Shown piece after piece: positions 47,301 through 55,018 of a stretch of DNA of 64,000 bases. The stretch comes from Thiobacillus sp. GTDB lineage: Bacteria > Pseudomonadota > Gammaproteobacteria > Burkholderiales > Thiobacillaceae. The stretch covers positions 38,467 to 102,466 of the forward strand of contig JAJPEP010000029.1 of NCBI GenBank assembly GCA_021166845.1, in the 5' to 3' direction. The first letter of the stretch is position 1; each line of letters starts with the position of its first letter. The notes under the pieces were generated by a model that made no database searches, was not told the origin of the DNA, and saw only the letters and a list, made by a program, of their open reading frames with translations. A program made the position numbers and the translations under genes.

Positions 47301-47393
47301 CAGTTCCTCACCCTCTACATCACGCCCACCTTCTACGTCAGCATGGCGCGGATGGAAGCCGCGCTCAGGCGCTGGCGCGCGCGTAGCGCCTGA
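44322..47393 (+). CDS. RND multidrug efflux permease (HAE1 type)
   Basis: A 1023-residue inner-membrane proton antiporter with 12 membrane helices and two large periplasmic loops. The N-terminus FIERPVATLMLVLAMVLFG is typical; proton-relay Asp residues are in FVVDDAVVVIENITRHL (TM4), and the second half mirrors the first with LLVGLVKKNGIMMIDFAL. Similarity in wording is closest to MdtB/MdtC- and AcrB-like pumps. Together with the adaptor and channel upstream it forms a full tripartite exporter; substrate is unknown. No local regulator gene is present. Confidence 0.95.
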   Translation: MNLSRIFIERPVATLMLVLAMVLFGALAYKQLPVNDLPQVDFPTLRITASLPGANPETMANTVAMPLERQLSTVSGIESMSSQSSQGSTRITLQFELSRDIDAAAQDVQTAIAQAARNLPAGMDPPQIRKINPADAAILYLALSAERLPLTELDAVADSRVAQRLSGMSGVAQVLVFGSQKYALRLYLDPAKLQQRGLSFPDVIQAVQSANANLPSGTLDGASRAYSVKAPVSLANAEDFGDIIVAYKDGVALRVKDLGRAEDSVENDKTRTWYNGTRAIVLAVQRQPGANTVEVAERIRAMLPQIEADLPDGVKLQVHSDRSRFVKDTLHEVNFTLVLALILVILVIFAFLHNLRATLIAALVLPSSLLGTFAFMHLAGYSLNNLSLMAIILAIGFVVDDAVVVIENITRHLDMGKSRYQAALDGAQEIGFTVVSMTASLAAVFLPILFMGGMIGRLFQEFAISIAVAVLLSGVVALTLTPMLCARGLSHEALNNPLSRGFEAGFRRFQNFYGASLRASMRHRGAMLLLSAAVLGGMVWLAGQVKQGFIPRVDSGMVFASIQYPEGIPFEELSTRQQHLADIVRKHPAVEGLMSSAGQAGGGISGSNVGRLVIRLTPRDTRIGADEVIDELRAATRQVGGVNVTLQNPASINVGSLISSSDYQLTLKSSDFEALKAAAAAVEKRLDEVPLLLDVNSNLELRNPELRVILDPVQAARLGISAQQVQQVLYDALGGRRISEIYGVDDQYTVSLNILPEAQLNPAIIGQLPLRTVSGELTRLDAVARVEPGVGPIAVHHYGQQPAVTLSFNLAPGASLNAALDAALAAANEVLPAEVSAELTGAAQKFQESTVTLPWLLLFTVLVIYMVLAVLYEHLGHPLTILTALPLAGAGALLVLLLLEVELNIFSFVGLILLVGLVKKNGIMMIDFALTRQRAGMSAEDAIVEASLVRLRPIMMTTLSTIVATLPIAIGFGAGAEARRPLGIAVVGGMLFSQFLTLYITPTFYVSMARMEAALRRWRARSA

Positions 47394-47798
47394 TTAAATT
47401 AGCCACGCCAGCGCGGCATAGCGCGCCAGCTTGCCCAGCGTCACCAGCAGCAGAAAACTGCCCACCCCGACGCGCAACACCCCCGCCACCAGGCACAGCG
47501 GGTCGCCGACCACCGGCAGCCAGGCCAGCAGCAGGCTGGGGCGGCCAAAGCGGGCAAACCAGCGCTCCGCGCGCGCAGCGCGCAGTTCGGCTTTCCCGCT
47601 GCGCCGTTCCACCGCCCGCCGCCCGAACCGCCCCATGCCGTAGGTGATCAGACTGCCGAGCACGTTGCCTGCCGTGGCAACCGCCACGCTCGCCAGCGGG
47701 TCGGCGCCCTGGTGCAGGCGATACAGCAGCAGGGCTTCGGAGCCGCCCGGAAACAGGGTGGACGACAGCAGCGCCGACCCGAACAGCGTCCAGTCCAT
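47394..47798 (-). CDS. YqaA-like small membrane protein (DedA/VTT superfamily)
   Basis: A 134-residue membrane protein. Segments WTLFGSALLSSTLFPGGSEALLL, ASVAVATAGNVLGSLITYGMGRFG and SLLLAWLPVVGDPLCLVAGVLR match the YqaA group, small relatives of DedA proteins that are associated with lipid scrambling or membrane homeostasis. Its stop is directly adjacent to the stop of the convergent RND permease gene, with no bases between. Confidence 0.9.
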   Translation of the reverse strand: MDWTLFGSALLSSTLFPGGSEALLLYRLHQGADPLASVAVATAGNVLGSLITYGMGRFGRRAVERRSGKAELRAARAERWFARFGRPSLLLAWLPVVGDPLCLVAGVLRVGVGSFLLLVTLGKLARYAALAWLI

Positions 47799-47816
47799 CA
47801 GCGGATCGGGGCCGCC

Positions 47817-48245
47817 TTATTTACAGGCGCCGAGCCGTTTTGCACTTAGCTTCTGGCTGAATTCACCCATGCCTTCCATCGCCGGGACGAAGCGCCCGCT
47901 CATCAGGATGTCGTAGCCGGTGGCATGCGTGGTGCCGCTGGCGCGACCCACCATGCGCTGGCCGCCTTCCATGGCGCAATTGAAATCGTAGCTGACCTGA
48001 TTGCCGCTTTGAATGAGCTTGCCGATCTTGCAGTCCTTGTTTTTGTTGGAGGCATAGGCCTTGCCGTCTGCGATGTCCCGATCGGTGAGGCATTGCTGGA
48101 GCTTCATTACCGGCATCTGCATCGGCATGCCTTTCATCACGATCTGCACGGAAATGTCATACAGGCCAGGCTGCAGGATGGGGGGTGCGGCGGCAGCGGG
48201 CAGGGCGGCCAGGATGAGCAGGGCGGCGGTCGGAAAGGGGCGCAT
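47817..48245 (-). CDS. DUF3617 family exported protein
   Basis: A 142-residue periplasmic protein. A signal peptide (TAALLILAALPAAAA) leads to LQPGLYDISVQIVMKGMP, CLTDRDIADGKAY, the CKIGKLIQSGNQVSYDFNC pair of cysteines and a final GACK, all typical of DUF3617. Four Cys after the signal peptide suggest two disulfides. Function unknown. ATG 48245 has AGGAA upstream; an open frame to 48329 lacks similarity. Confidence 0.88.
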   Translation of the reverse strand: MRPFPTAALLILAALPAAAAPPILQPGLYDISVQIVMKGMPMQMPVMKLQQCLTDRDIADGKAYASNKNKDCKIGKLIQSGNQVSYDFNCAMEGGQRMVGRASGTTHATGYDILMSGRFVPAMEGMGEFSQKLSAKRLGACK

Positions 48246-48418
48246 GGGGAATTCCTGGGTTGAGGGGAAGGAAAGTGTTGCACAGCGCTTGCCCGGAATA
48301 CAGAGATTGATATTTTCAATCGTATCCATCCAGATTATCCGTTGGATCTATTTATTGCTGATATCTATCATTCGTCCTGTCGTAATTGACAACGCAAATC
48401 AACCATAAGGAGCGCATC

Positions 48419-48892
48419 ATGCAGAACACGAAATCCCCGACCATCCAGAATCTTGAAGCCGCCTTCGCCGGCGAATCGATGGCCCACGTCAAGTACATGT
48501 GGTTCGCGCGCCAGTGCCGCAAGGCCGGCGACGAAGCGACCGCCAGGGTGTTCGAGGACACCGCCGCGCAGGAGATGCAGCACGCCTTCGGCCACGCCGA
48601 ACTGCTCTTCGCCGACGAGACCATGACCCCGGCCAAGTGCCTGCAGTACGCGATCGACGGCGAGACCCACGAATACACCGAGATGTATCCGAAGTTCCGC
48701 CACGAAGCGATGCAGGAAGGCCATGACGCCGCGGTGGCCGAGATCGACGAGCAGATCGCGGAGTCGAAGGAACACGCCGAGATGTTCAAGAGCGTGCTGG
48801 AAAAGGCCGCCAAGCGCTTCGCCGCGCTGGCCAAGGTCGAAGAGAAGCACGCGAAGCATTACCAGGCGCAAAAAGACGCGATCACCGCCTGA
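48419..48892 (+). CDS. Rubrerythrin (ferritin-like domain only)
   Basis: A 157-residue non-heme di-iron protein that reduces hydrogen peroxide. The ferritin-like helices carry the iron ligands: [20 protein letters not shown] (first Glu), [15 protein letters not shown] (E-X2-H), and the second pair [19 protein letters not shown]. The rubredoxin-like domain usual in long rubrerythrins is missing, but a separate rubredoxin gene follows 38 bases later. ATG 48419 has AAGGAGCG upstream. Confidence 0.93.
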   Translation: MQNTKSPTIQNLEAAFAGESMAHVKYMWFARQCRKAGDEATARVFEDTAAQEMQHAFGHAELLFADETMTPAKCLQYAIDGETHEYTEMYPKFRHEAMQEGHDAAVAEIDEQIAESKEHAEMFKSVLEKAAKRFAALAKVEEKHAKHYQAQKDAITA

Positions 48893-48930
48893 ACGAATTA
48901 CTGAAGATCATTCAACTGAAAGGACACATC

Positions 48931-49104
48931 ATGAAAGCTTGGCAATGCATCGTTTGCGGTTACATCTATGACGAATCAAAAGGCGATCCGGAGCATGGCA
49001 TCGCCCCCGGCACCCGCTGGGAAGACGTGCCGGAAGGCTGGGAATGCCCGGACTGCGGCGTCTCGAAGGCGGATTTCGAAATGGCTGAAGTCACCGCTGC
49101 CTGA
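48931..49104 (+). CDS. Rubredoxin
   Basis: A 57-residue one-iron electron carrier beginning [18 protein letters not shown]. The iron ligands are Cys6 and Cys9 (CIVCG) and Cys39 and Cys42 (CPDCG), and the middle has [16 protein letters not shown] Shine-Dalgarno AAAGGAC precedes the ATG. It lies between rubrerythrin and a reductase-like flavoprotein and probably passes electrons from the latter to the former. Confidence 0.97.
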   Translation: MKAWQCIVCGYIYDESKGDPEHGIAPGTRWEDVPEGWECPDCGVSKADFEMAEVTAA

Positions 49105-49162
49105 TCGTCTTCACCCTGCAAGGCGGCGCGCCCGCGCGCCGCCCCACTCAAGGAGTCTCCCC

Positions 49163-50299
49163 ATGCAAGCCATCGTCATCGTCGGTTCCGGCCTCGCCGG
49201 CTACACCCTGCTGAAGGAAATCCGCAAGCGCGATACGGTCACGCCAGTCACGCTCGTCACCGCGGACGACGGCGCGTTCTATTCCAAGCCCAACCTGTCG
49301 AATGCGCTCGCCGCGGGCAAGACCGCGGCAGTGCTGGCGGGCGCCAGCGCGGAGAAAATGGCGGACGACCTGAATGCGCGGGTGCTGGCGCACACCCGCG
49401 TCACCGCGATCGACACGCAAGGCCGGCGTATCCGCACCGAGCACGGCGAACTGGAATACGGCAAGCTGGTGCTCGCACTCGGCGCCGACCCGTTTCCGCA
49501 TGGCCTTGCCGGCAGCGGCGCCGCCGGCGTGCTGGCGGTGAACGACCTGGCCGATTACGCCGCCTTCCGCAGCGCCATCGACGGCAAAAAGCGCATCGCC
49601 GTGCTCGGCGGCGGCCTCATCGGCTGCGAGTTCGCCAACGATCTGGCGCACGCCGGCTTTGCGGTCGACGTGGTGCATCTGGGCGGCTGGCCGCTGGAGC
49701 GCCTGTTGCCGGTCGAAGCCGGCCAGCGCCTGGCCGACCGTCTCGCCGCGCTGGGCGTGCGATGGCATTTCGGGCGCAGCGCAAAGCGCGTCGAGCAGAT
49801 TGCGGACGGCTGCCGGCTCGAACTGGACAATGGCGAAACCGTCGAAGCCGATGCGGTGCTCTCGGCAATCGGCCTGCGGCCCCGCACCCAGCTGGCGCAG
49901 GCGGCCGGCATCCCGGTCGGGCGCGGCATCCAGACCAATGGCCTGCTCGAAACCGGCGCGGCGGACGTCTACGCAATGGGCGACTGCGCCGAGGTCGAAG
50001 GCCTTAACCTGCCCTACGTGCAGCCGCTGATGGTGCAGGCGCGCGCACTCGCCGCCACCCTCGCCGGCACGCCGACTGCGGTGGTCTATCCGGCGATGCC
50101 GGTGATGGTGAAAACCCCGGCGCACCCGGTCGCGGTGCTGCCGCCGAGGATCGGCGCGGCGGGCAGCTGGAAAGTCGAATGCGGCGAGACCGGCATCTGC
50201 GCGCTGCACCTTGACGATAACGGCCGTCTGCAGGGCTTCGCGCTCACCGGCAGCGAAACCGGGCGCCGCAACGCGCTGGCGAAGGAGATGGCCGCCTGA
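49163..50299 (+). CDS. Rubredoxin-NAD(P) reductase-like flavoprotein
   Basis: A 378-residue FAD/NAD(P) oxidoreductase starting at ATG 49163 behind AAGGAG. The FAD motif is IVIVGSGLAGYTLLKEI, the NAD motif IAVLGGGLIGCEFANDL, and the C-terminal FAD motif VYAMGDCAEVEG. Family relatives reduce rubredoxin. Its position 58 bases after rubredoxin and downstream of rubrerythrin makes a complete NAD(P)H-to-peroxide chain plausible. Confidence 0.93.
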   Translation: MQAIVIVGSGLAGYTLLKEIRKRDTVTPVTLVTADDGAFYSKPNLSNALAAGKTAAVLAGASAEKMADDLNARVLAHTRVTAIDTQGRRIRTEHGELEYGKLVLALGADPFPHGLAGSGAAGVLAVNDLADYAAFRSAIDGKKRIAVLGGGLIGCEFANDLAHAGFAVDVVHLGGWPLERLLPVEAGQRLADRLAALGVRWHFGRSAKRVEQIADGCRLELDNGETVEADAVLSAIGLRPRTQLAQAAGIPVGRGIQTNGLLETGAADVYAMGDCAEVEGLNLPYVQPLMVQARALAATLAGTPTAVVYPAMPVMVKTPAHPVAVLPPRIGAAGSWKVECGETGICALHLDDNGRLQGFALTGSETGRRNALAKEMAA

Positions 50300-50409
50300 T
50301 GCGGCGGCGCGACACATAGGGATGCATTCGCGCCCGCGCTGCGTGAGAGGCTTTCCCCCGGCATTTGTTACATTCCGGTTAACTCAAAAAAGCGGAAGCC
50401 GGCAGCAGC

Positions 50410-51981
50410 ATGGAACTCGAAAAACTCTTGAAGCTGGAACAGGCCGCCAACAAGGGACGGCAGGAAATGTTCCGGATGGGCACGGCCCTGCTTTTCCTGG
50501 TGGGAATCATCCTGTTCATCGCCATGCGCGGCGGCGAAATCAATTACTCCCTGATGGTCGCGGCGATGATCGGCGGCTACATGGCGCTCAACATCGGCGC
50601 CAACGACGTGGCCAACAACATCGGCCCGGCAGTGGGCTCCCGGGCGCTCACCCTCACCGGCGCGATCTTCATCGCGGCCGTCTTCGAGGCGGCCGGCGCC
50701 ATCATCGCGGGCGGCGACGTGGTGGGCATCATCAAAAGCGGGATCATCAACCCCGATGCCATCGCCGACGTCGATGTCTTCATCTGGCTGATGACCGCGG
50801 CCCTGCTCGCCGGGGCGCTCTGGCTCAACATCGCCACGGCGGCCGGGGCGCCGGTCTCCACCACCCATTCCATCGTCGGCGGGGTGCTGGGCGCAGGCGT
50901 CGCCGCCGGCGGACTTGGCGTCGCCAACTGGGGCGCAGTGGGGCAGATCGCCGCAAGCTGGGTCATTTCTCCGGTAATGGGCGGGATGATCGCCGCCGCC
51001 TTTCTCTATCTGATCAAGCGCACCATCACCTATAAACCCGACATGCTGCAGGCCGCCAGGAAAATGGTCCCCCTCCTGCTGGCGGCGATGGCCTGGGCCT
51101 TCAGCACCTATCTGGTGTTGAAGGGGCTGACGCAGATATGGAAAGTGGGCTTTGGCACGGCTGCGCTGATCGGGACCGGTTTCGCCGTGGCCACCTATGC
51201 CATCACGCGATCGAGCATGGCCACCGTCTCCGCCCGTCTGGAAAACAAAAAGCAGGGGGTGAACACGCTTTTCACCCTCCCAATGATCTTTTCCGCGGCC
51301 CTGCTGAGCTTCGCGCATGGCGCCAACGACGTCGCCAACGCGATTGGCCCCCTGGCCGCCATCAACGAAGCGATCGAGCATGGGGCGGTCGTTGCCAGGG
51401 CCGCCATTCCCCTCTGGGTGCTGCTGGTGGGCGCCATCGGCATTTCGCTCGGCCTGGCGCTGTATGGCCCCAAACTGGTCAAAACCGTGGGGTCGGGCAT
51501 TACCGAACTGGACCAGATGCGTGGCTTCTGCATTGCCATGGCGGCGGCCATTACCGTCATCCTCGCCTCGCAACTCGGGCTGCCGGTCAGTTCCACCCAC
51601 ATTGCCGTGGGCGCGGTATTCGGCGTCGGCTTCCTGCGCGAATACATCAAGGCGCATTACGGACGGATGATCGAAACCATCGAGGAGCACCACGAGGGAC
51701 ATGACCGGGAAATCGTGGAGGCCTATCTGGAAAGATTCCGCGCCGCCGATTTCGAGGAGAAGGGCGCCATGCTCGCGCGACTGAAGGCAAGCAAACAGGC
51801 CGTCGAAGAAAGCCACCTGACCAAGAAGGAACGCAAGGGCCTGAAAAGCATCTACCGCCAGGAACTGGTCAAGCGTTCCGCGCTGATGCGCATCGTGGCC
51901 GCGTGGCTGATCACCGTACCGGTTTCCGCCCTCATGGCCGCCGTGCTGTTCTACACCATCCGCGGCATGATGCTTCCCTGA
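50410..51981 (+). CDS. Inorganic phosphate transporter, PiT family
   Basis: A 523-residue integral membrane protein. The duplicated PiT signature occurs twice: NIGANDVANNIGPAVGSRAL in the first half (near residue 60) and HGANDVANAIGPLAAINEAI in the second (near residue 304). VSTTHSIVGGVLGAGV and SSTHIAVGAVFGVGFLREY are the paired repeat motifs. A large charged cytoplasmic C-terminal region (residues 415-490) precedes the last membrane helix. Such carriers move phosphate with a cation and also arsenate; the neighbouring arsenosugar-type genes make arsenate relevant. Confidence 0.94.
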   Translation: MELEKLLKLEQAANKGRQEMFRMGTALLFLVGIILFIAMRGGEINYSLMVAAMIGGYMALNIGANDVANNIGPAVGSRALTLTGAIFIAAVFEAAGAIIAGGDVVGIIKSGIINPDAIADVDVFIWLMTAALLAGALWLNIATAAGAPVSTTHSIVGGVLGAGVAAGGLGVANWGAVGQIAASWVISPVMGGMIAAAFLYLIKRTITYKPDMLQAARKMVPLLLAAMAWAFSTYLVLKGLTQIWKVGFGTAALIGTGFAVATYAITRSSMATVSARLENKKQGVNTLFTLPMIFSAALLSFAHGANDVANAIGPLAAINEAIEHGAVVARAAIPLWVLLVGAIGISLGLALYGPKLVKTVGSGITELDQMRGFCIAMAAAITVILASQLGLPVSSTHIAVGAVFGVGFLREYIKAHYGRMIETIEEHHEGHDREIVEAYLERFRAADFEEKGAMLARLKASKQAVEESHLTKKERKGLKSIYRQELVKRSALMRIVAAWLITVPVSALMAAVLFYTIRGMMLP

Positions 51982-52167
51982 TCGCCGTTCCTCGATAGGC
52001 AGCCTGCTTTTTTCCGGCCACCGACTGAGCCTATCCCGGCAGCGGGAATTCGCGCGGCGAGGATCGTTCTATAACTTCAATTTCACTTGGCGCTATTGAT
52101 CCGGCCAAATGAAGTTTTCCTGATGCAAAATGCAGGTATCGCGCCATGCACTGAATCCCGCCGCTCC

Positions 52168-53139
52168 ATGCACAACACGCTTCCCCTCCTTCAGGCAACG
52201 GACTTCCCCGCGCTGCACCGCGACCGGCTCGCCACGCTGCAGGTCAACCTGGGTTATCGCTGCAACCAGAGCTGCCTGCATTGCCACGTCAACGCCGGCC
52301 CGAATCGCACCGAGGAGATGGCGGACGCAACGGTTGAACTGATCCCGCGCGTGCTGACGGCGCGCGGAATCTCCACGCTGGACCTGACCGGCGGCGCGCC
52401 GGAACTGCACCCGCGTTTTCGCTGGCTGGTCGAAGCGGCCCGGCGTCTGGGGGTGAAGGTCATCGACCGCTGCAATCTCACCATCCTGTCGGAGCCGGGC
52501 GAGGAAGACCTGGCCGATTTCCTCGCCGCGCAAGGCGTCGAAATCGTGGCCTCGCTGCCGTGTTACCTCGAGGAAAACGTCGACGGGCAGCGCGGCAAGG
52601 GCGTGTTCGAGCGCAGCATTGCCGGGCTCGGGCGGCTCAATGCCCTGGGCTACGGGAAGGCAGGCAGCGGCCTGGACCTGCATCTGGTCTACAACCCGCC
52701 CGGCCCCAGCCTGCCCCCGCCCCAGGCCGGCCTGGAAGCCGCCTACAAAAAAGAACTGAACGCCCGCTACGGCATCGTCTTCAACCGGCTCTACAGCCTG
52801 GCCAACATGCCCATCCTGCGCTTCGGCAGCACGCTGGTTTCCCGGGGACAGTTCGCCGATTACATGCAGCTGCTGAAGGCCAGCCACAACTCCCACAACC
52901 TGGAGCAGGTCATGTGCCGGGAACTGGTCAGCGTGGACTGGCGCGGACGGCTGTACGACTGCGACTTCAACCAGATGCTGGGGCTGCCCCTGCAAGGACT
53001 GGCGACGCTCTCCGATCTGTTGGATCGTGCTGCCGCCGGACGGCCCATCCAGATCGCCGACCACTGCTACGGCTGCACCGCCGGCCAGGGCAGCAGCTGC
53101 GGCGGCGCGCTCGATGAAGCAGGATCGGTGTCGCCTTGA
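52168..53139 (+). CDS. arsS: ArsS-like radical SAM protein (arsenosugar biosynthesis type)
   Basis: A 323-residue radical SAM enzyme. The cluster motif is C-X3-C-X2-C in YRCNQSCLHCHVNAGP (Cys32, 36, 39). It continues with STLDLTGGAPELHPRFRWLV, the DUF3641-type domain with LVYNPPGPSLPPPQ, and a Cys-rich tail (DHCYGCTAGQGSSCGG). In known systems ArsS joins an arsenic compound to an adenosyl group to make arsenosugars; the wider family is tied to selenium genes (some members are selenoproteins). Upstream in-frame ATGs at 52123 and elsewhere are alternatives; family similarity begins near 52168. It overlaps the next gene by 4 bases. Confidence 0.9.
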   Translation: MHNTLPLLQATDFPALHRDRLATLQVNLGYRCNQSCLHCHVNAGPNRTEEMADATVELIPRVLTARGISTLDLTGGAPELHPRFRWLVEAARRLGVKVIDRCNLTILSEPGEEDLADFLAAQGVEIVASLPCYLEENVDGQRGKGVFERSIAGLGRLNALGYGKAGSGLDLHLVYNPPGPSLPPPQAGLEAAYKKELNARYGIVFNRLYSLANMPILRFGSTLVSRGQFADYMQLLKASHNSHNLEQVMCRELVSVDWRGRLYDCDFNQMLGLPLQGLATLSDLLDRAAAGRPIQIADHCYGCTAGQGSSCGGALDEAGSVSP

Positions 53140-54602
53140 GCGACTGGAAAAAACCGCGCCGCTTCGAGCGCAACCTGGTGGTGATCGGCGGCGGTTCCGC
53201 CGGGCTGGTGACGGCCTACATTGCCGCCGCAGTGAAAGCCAAAGTCACGCTGGTCGAGAAGCACAGGATGGGGGGCGACTGCCTCAACACCGGCTGCGTG
53301 CCGTCGAAGGCACTGATCCGTTCGGCGAAATTCCTGTCGCAGCTGGCGCGGGCGAAGGAATTCGGCATCCGCGAAGCCCGTGCCGAATTCGATTTCGCCG
53401 CGGTGATGGAACGCGTGCAGCGCGTAGTGCGGGCGGTCGAGCCGCACGACTCGGTCGAGCGCTATAGCGGACTCGGCGTTGAGGTGATCGAAGGCGCGGC
53501 GAGGCTCGTTTCCCCCTGGGAAGTGGAAGTCGTCCGCCACGACGGCAGCACGCAGCGGCTGACGACGCGCAGCATCGTCATCGCGGCGGGCGGGCGTCCC
53601 TTCGTGCCGCCGGTTCCCGGCCTCGACGCGGTGGGCTATCTGACCTCCGACACCGTCTGGGAATTGCGCGAATTGCCCCGCCGTCTGCTGGTGCTGGGCG
53701 GCGGGCCGATCGGCTCGGAACTGGCCCAGGCCTTCGCCCGTTTCGGCGCGCGGGTGACCCAGATTCAGCAGGGGCCGCGCATCCTCAACCGCGAAGACCC
53801 CGAGGTGTCCGAACTCGTCGCCGCGCGCTTCCGCGCCGAAGGCATCGACGTACGCACCGGCCACAAGGCCAAACAGTTCGTCGTCGAGAACGGCGAGAAA
53901 ATTCTCATCGCCGAGCACGCGGATGGCGACGTGCGCATCCCCTTCGATGCGGTGCTGCTCGCCGTCGGTCGCGTCGCCAATCTGCAGGGCTACGGACTGG
54001 AGGAACTGGGGGTGAAGACCTCCCGCACCATCGAGACCAACGCCTTCCTGCAGACCAACTACCCCAACATCTACGCCGCGGGCGATGTCGCCGGGCCGTT
54101 CCAGTTCACCCATACGGCCGCGCATCAGGCCTGGTACGCGGCGGTCAACGCCCTGTTCGACCCGTTCAGGAAATTCAGGGTGGATTATTCGGTGATCCCG
54201 TGGGCGACCTTCGTCGATCCGGAGGTGGCGCGCGTCGGCCTCAACGAACAGGAAGCGAAGGAACAGGGCATCCGCTACGAGGTGAGCCGCTACGACCTCG
54301 ACGATCTCGACCGCGCGATCGTCGACGGCGAGACGCACGGCTTCGTCAAGGTGCTGACCGTGCCGGGCCGCGACAGGATCCTCGGCGTGACCCTCGTCGG
54401 CGAGCACGCCGGCGACCTCATCGCCGAGTTCGTGCTGGCGATGAAGCACGGCATCGGGCTCAACAAGATCCTCGGCACCCTGCACATCTACCCGACGCTG
54501 GCGGAGGCCAACAAGTACGCAGCCGGCGTCTGGAAGAAGGCGCACGCGCCGCAAGCACTGCTGCGCTGGGTCGAGCGCTTCCATGCCTGGCGGCTGCGAT
54601 AG
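53136..54602 (+). CDS. MerA/dihydrolipoamide dehydrogenase-like flavoprotein disulfide reductase
   Basis: A 488-residue class I pyridine nucleotide-disulfide oxidoreductase starting at TTG. FAD motif LVVIGGGSAGLVTAYIAA, redox-active CLNTGCVPSKAL, NAD motif LLVLGGGPIGSELAQAF, second FAD motif NIYAAGDVAGPFQFTH, and the dimerisation-domain block LNKILGTLHIYPTLAEANK. It lacks the N-terminal metal-binding domain and C-terminal Cys pair of mercuric reductase, so mercury reduction is unlikely. Relatives of this type commonly accompany arsS-type clusters; the substrate is unknown. Confidence 0.88.
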   Translation: MSDWKKPRRFERNLVVIGGGSAGLVTAYIAAAVKAKVTLVEKHRMGGDCLNTGCVPSKALIRSAKFLSQLARAKEFGIREARAEFDFAAVMERVQRVVRAVEPHDSVERYSGLGVEVIEGAARLVSPWEVEVVRHDGSTQRLTTRSIVIAAGGRPFVPPVPGLDAVGYLTSDTVWELRELPRRLLVLGGGPIGSELAQAFARFGARVTQIQQGPRILNREDPEVSELVAARFRAEGIDVRTGHKAKQFVVENGEKILIAEHADGDVRIPFDAVLLAVGRVANLQGYGLEELGVKTSRTIETNAFLQTNYPNIYAAGDVAGPFQFTHTAAHQAWYAAVNALFDPFRKFRVDYSVIPWATFVDPEVARVGLNEQEAKEQGIRYEVSRYDLDDLDRAIVDGETHGFVKVLTVPGRDRILGVTLVGEHAGDLIAEFVLAMKHGIGLNKILGTLHIYPTLAEANKYAAGVWKKAHAPQALLRWVERFHAWRLR

Positions 54603-54646
54603 ATTTGTCCGCAAAAAGAATTCCTATGGATGAAATTCAATATGGC

Positions 54647-54734
54647 CGTCATTGCGAGCGAAGCGAAGCAATCCAGCGTACTGATTAAGCAGGCATTTCT
54701 GGATTGCCGCGTCGCTACGCTCCTCGCAATGACG
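54647..54734. repeat. Dispersed inverted-repeat element, complete copy
   Basis: Left arm CGTCATTGCGAGCGAAGCGA with AGCAATCCAG (54647-54676) and right arm CTGGATTGCC then GTCGCTACGCTCCTCGCAAT GACG (54699-54734) are near-perfect reverse complements around a 22-base loop. Single arms of the same family occur at 8705-8729 and 24561-24586. It lies between the MerA-like gene and the small membrane protein gene and would form a long hairpin in any transcript. Confidence 0.88.
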
Positions 54735-54753
54735 AATTACTCGGCGCACCCTG

Positions 54754-54786
54754 GCGCACTCAAGGAAACTAGCGCACTCAAGGAAA
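54754..54786 (+). repeat. Tandem GCGCACTCAAGGAAA duplication carrying a Shine-Dalgarno
   Basis: The 15-base unit occurs at 54754-54768 and 54772-54786, 18 bases apart. Each copy includes AAGGAA; the second is correctly placed, 7 bases before the ATG at 54794, and serves as its ribosome-binding site. The first copy is redundant. Confidence 0.75.
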
Positions 54787-54793
54787 GATAGAC

Positions 54794-55012
54794 ATGCAAT
54801 TCATCGACCGCATCCCGCTGCCCCTGCTTGTGCTGCTGACACTTTTCATGCTGGGCGCGCCCTTCGTTCCGGAGCCGCATCTGCTGGAAAAAATGCGCAT
54901 GTTGTCCCAAGGCACCCTGACACGCGCCATCGACATTTTCGATGTGCTCTGGCACCTGCTTCCGGCAGCCCTGCTGGGCGTGCGGATCGCCAGAAAGCGA
55001 AAAAAGGCGTGA
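54794..55012 (+). CDS. Small membrane protein of the arsenosugar/selenium-type cluster
   Basis: A 72-residue protein with one clear N-terminal membrane helix (LPLLVLLTLFMLGAPFV), a second moderately hydrophobic segment (VLWHLLPAALLGVRI) and a basic end (ARKRKKA). A good ribosome site precedes it and the next gene starts 7 bases after it, so it is a true operon member. I do not recognise the family. It may hold a glycosyltransferase or the flavoprotein at the membrane, which is speculation from context. Confidence 0.78.
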   Translation: MQFIDRIPLPLLVLLTLFMLGAPFVPEPHLLEKMRMLSQGTLTRAIDIFDVLWHLLPAALLGVRIARKRKKA

Positions 55013-55018
55013 CCCCGC

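Noticed and set aside
53136..54602. Calling this flavoprotein a mercuric reductase
   Set aside because: It lacks the N-terminal HMA domain and the C-terminal cysteine pair needed for Hg(II), and no mer genes are nearby.
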